DNA of 7,613 nt from Actinomycetes bacterium (GTDB lineage Bacteria > Actinomycetota > Actinomycetes > Actinomycetales > Microbacteriaceae), in the NCBI GenBank assembly GCA_023432005.1, contig JAEYVF010000195.1:1-7613 (forward strand), given 5' to 3'. Each line of letters begins with the position of its first letter. The stretch's first letter is position 1. Both the position numbers and the translations under genes were made by a program. The notes beneath the pieces were generated by a model that was not told the DNA's origin, did no database searches, and saw only the letters and a list, made by a program, of their open reading frames with translations. Below are positions 6,694 through 7,613 of the stretch, piece after piece.

Positions 6694-7596
6694 TCAGGCG
6701 TCCGCGAGCACCTCGCGCAGCAGCGCGGCGGTCTCCGACGGGGTCTTGCCGACCTTGACGCCGGCGGCCTCGAGGGCCTCCTTCTTCGCCTGCGCCGTGC
6801 CGGCGGAGCCCGACACGATCGCACCCGCGTGACCCATCGTCTTGCCCTCGGGCGCGGTGAAGCCCGCGACGTAGCCGACGACGGGCTTCGTGACGTTCGC
6901 CTTGATGAACTCGGCAGCGCGCTCCTCGGCGTCGCCCCCGATCTCGCCGATCATGACGATGGCCTTCGTGTCGGGGTCGGCCTCGAACGCCGCGAGCGCG
7001 TCGATGTGGGTCGTGCCGATGACGGGGTCGCCGCCGATGCCGATGGCGGTCGAGAAGCCGAGGTCGCGCAGCTCGTACATCATCTGGTAGGTCAGGGTGC
7101 CCGACTTCGACACGAGGCCGACCGGCCCCTTGCCCGTGATGTTCGCCGGGGTGATGCCCACGAGCGCCTCGCCGGGGGTGATGATGCCGGGGCAGTTCGG
7201 ACCGATGATGCGGGTCTTCTCGCCCTTCGACTTGGCGTAGGCCCACGCCTCGGCGGTGTCCTGCACGGGCACGCCCTCGGTGATGACGACGAGCAGCGGG
7301 ATCTCCGTGTCGATGGCCTCGATCATCGCGTCCTTCGTGAAGGCCGGCGGCACGAACGCGATCGACACGTCCGCGCCCGTCTTCTCGATGGCCTCCGCGA
7401 CGGAGCCGAACACGGGGAGCTCGACGGCGTTGCCGTCCTTGTCGGTGTGAGAGACGGTCGTGCCGGCCTTGCGGGCGTTGACGCCCCCGACGACCTGGGT
7501 GCCCGCCTTGAGCATGAGGGCGGTGTGCTTGGTGCCCTCGCCGCCCGTGATGCCCTGGACGATGACCTTGGAGTCCTTGTTGAGGAAGATCGACAT
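6694..7596 (-). CDS. sucD: Succinyl-CoA ligase (ADP-forming) alpha subunit
   Basis: Alpha subunit of succinyl-CoA synthetase, which converts succinyl-CoA, phosphate and ADP (or GDP) to succinate, CoA and ATP in the TCA cycle, in the cytoplasm with the beta subunit SucC. The 300-residue length is typical. The N-terminal CoA-binding Rossmann domain has GITGGEGTKH (15-24); IGPNCPGII (131-139) contributes to the CoA site; the ligase domain has SKSGTLTYQ (163-171) and the phosphohistidine His256 in KTMGHAGAIVSG. All key residues are present. The ATG at 7596 follows AAGGAACCAGGAAC. A TAA at 7611-7609 could be the stop of sucC, which normally precedes sucD, but too little sequence is present to show it. 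A GC-rich hairpin downstream probably ends the transcript. Confidence 0.97.
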   Translation of the reverse strand: MSIFLNKDSKVIVQGITGGEGTKHTALMLKAGTQVVGGVNARKAGTTVSHTDKDGNAVELPVFGSVAEAIEKTGADVSIAFVPPAFTKDAMIEAIDTEIPLLVVITEGVPVQDTAEAWAYAKSKGEKTRIIGPNCPGIITPGEALVGITPANITGKGPVGLVSKSGTLTYQMMYELRDLGFSTAIGIGGDPVIGTTHIDALAAFEADPDTKAIVMIGEIGGDAEERAAEFIKANVTKPVVGYVAGFTAPEGKTMGHAGAIVSGSAGTAQAKKEALEAAGVKVGKTPSETAALLREVLADA

Positions 7597-7613
7597 GTTC
7601 CTGGTTCCTTACT

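Overview
The window is very GC-rich, compact and densely coded, with GTG as well as ATG starts, purine-rich Shine-Dalgarno sequences and strong G/C bias at third codon positions. This points to an actinobacterium. The gene content and style (IclR regulator beside a dha operon, a TAP-type secreted lipoprotein, sucD) fit Microbacteriaceae, but that family assignment is inference. No mobile element, CRISPR array, tRNA or rRNA was seen.

Layout: (1) Positions 1-2088, minus strand, are a dihydroxyacetone (DHA) uptake and phosphorylation operon in transcription order: MIP-family channel, dhaK, dhaL. dhaL is cut by the left edge and a DhaM phosphodonor gene is expected beyond it. (2) Positions 2089-2250 are a divergent control region. 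It holds a consensus-like minus-strand promoter for the channel operon, a perfect 7-1-7 palindrome over its -10/start region, and a back-to-back plus-strand promoter for iclR. (3) 2251-3021 (+) is an IclR-family regulator, the likely controller of the dha operon. (4) 3022-6551 (-) is a probable three-member transcription unit: a cytoplasmic class C beta-lactamase-fold serine hydrolase, a small frameshifted membrane-protein gene that looks like a decayed remnant, and a secreted TAP-like lipoprotein hydrolase. (5) 6552-6693 is an intergenic stretch with a sucD terminator hairpin and a separate long inverted repeat just upstream of the serine hydrolase. (6) 6694-7596 (-) is sucD, with sucC expected to its right.

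How the parts work together: the channel would let DHA (or glycerol) enter, DhaK binds DHA covalently through His218, and DhaL carries the ADP/Mg cofactor and passes phosphate to make DHA phosphate for glycolysis. The IclR protein probably senses a metabolite of this pathway and acts at the shared promoter region, much as GylR does for the Streptomyces glycerol operon. SucD is the TCA-cycle succinyl-CoA ligase alpha subunit and is not functionally linked to the rest. I see no convincing evidence of a wholly new system. The points most worth a second look are the unusual channel selectivity filter, the operator architecture, the decayed membrane-protein gene and the inverted repeat at 6570-6625.
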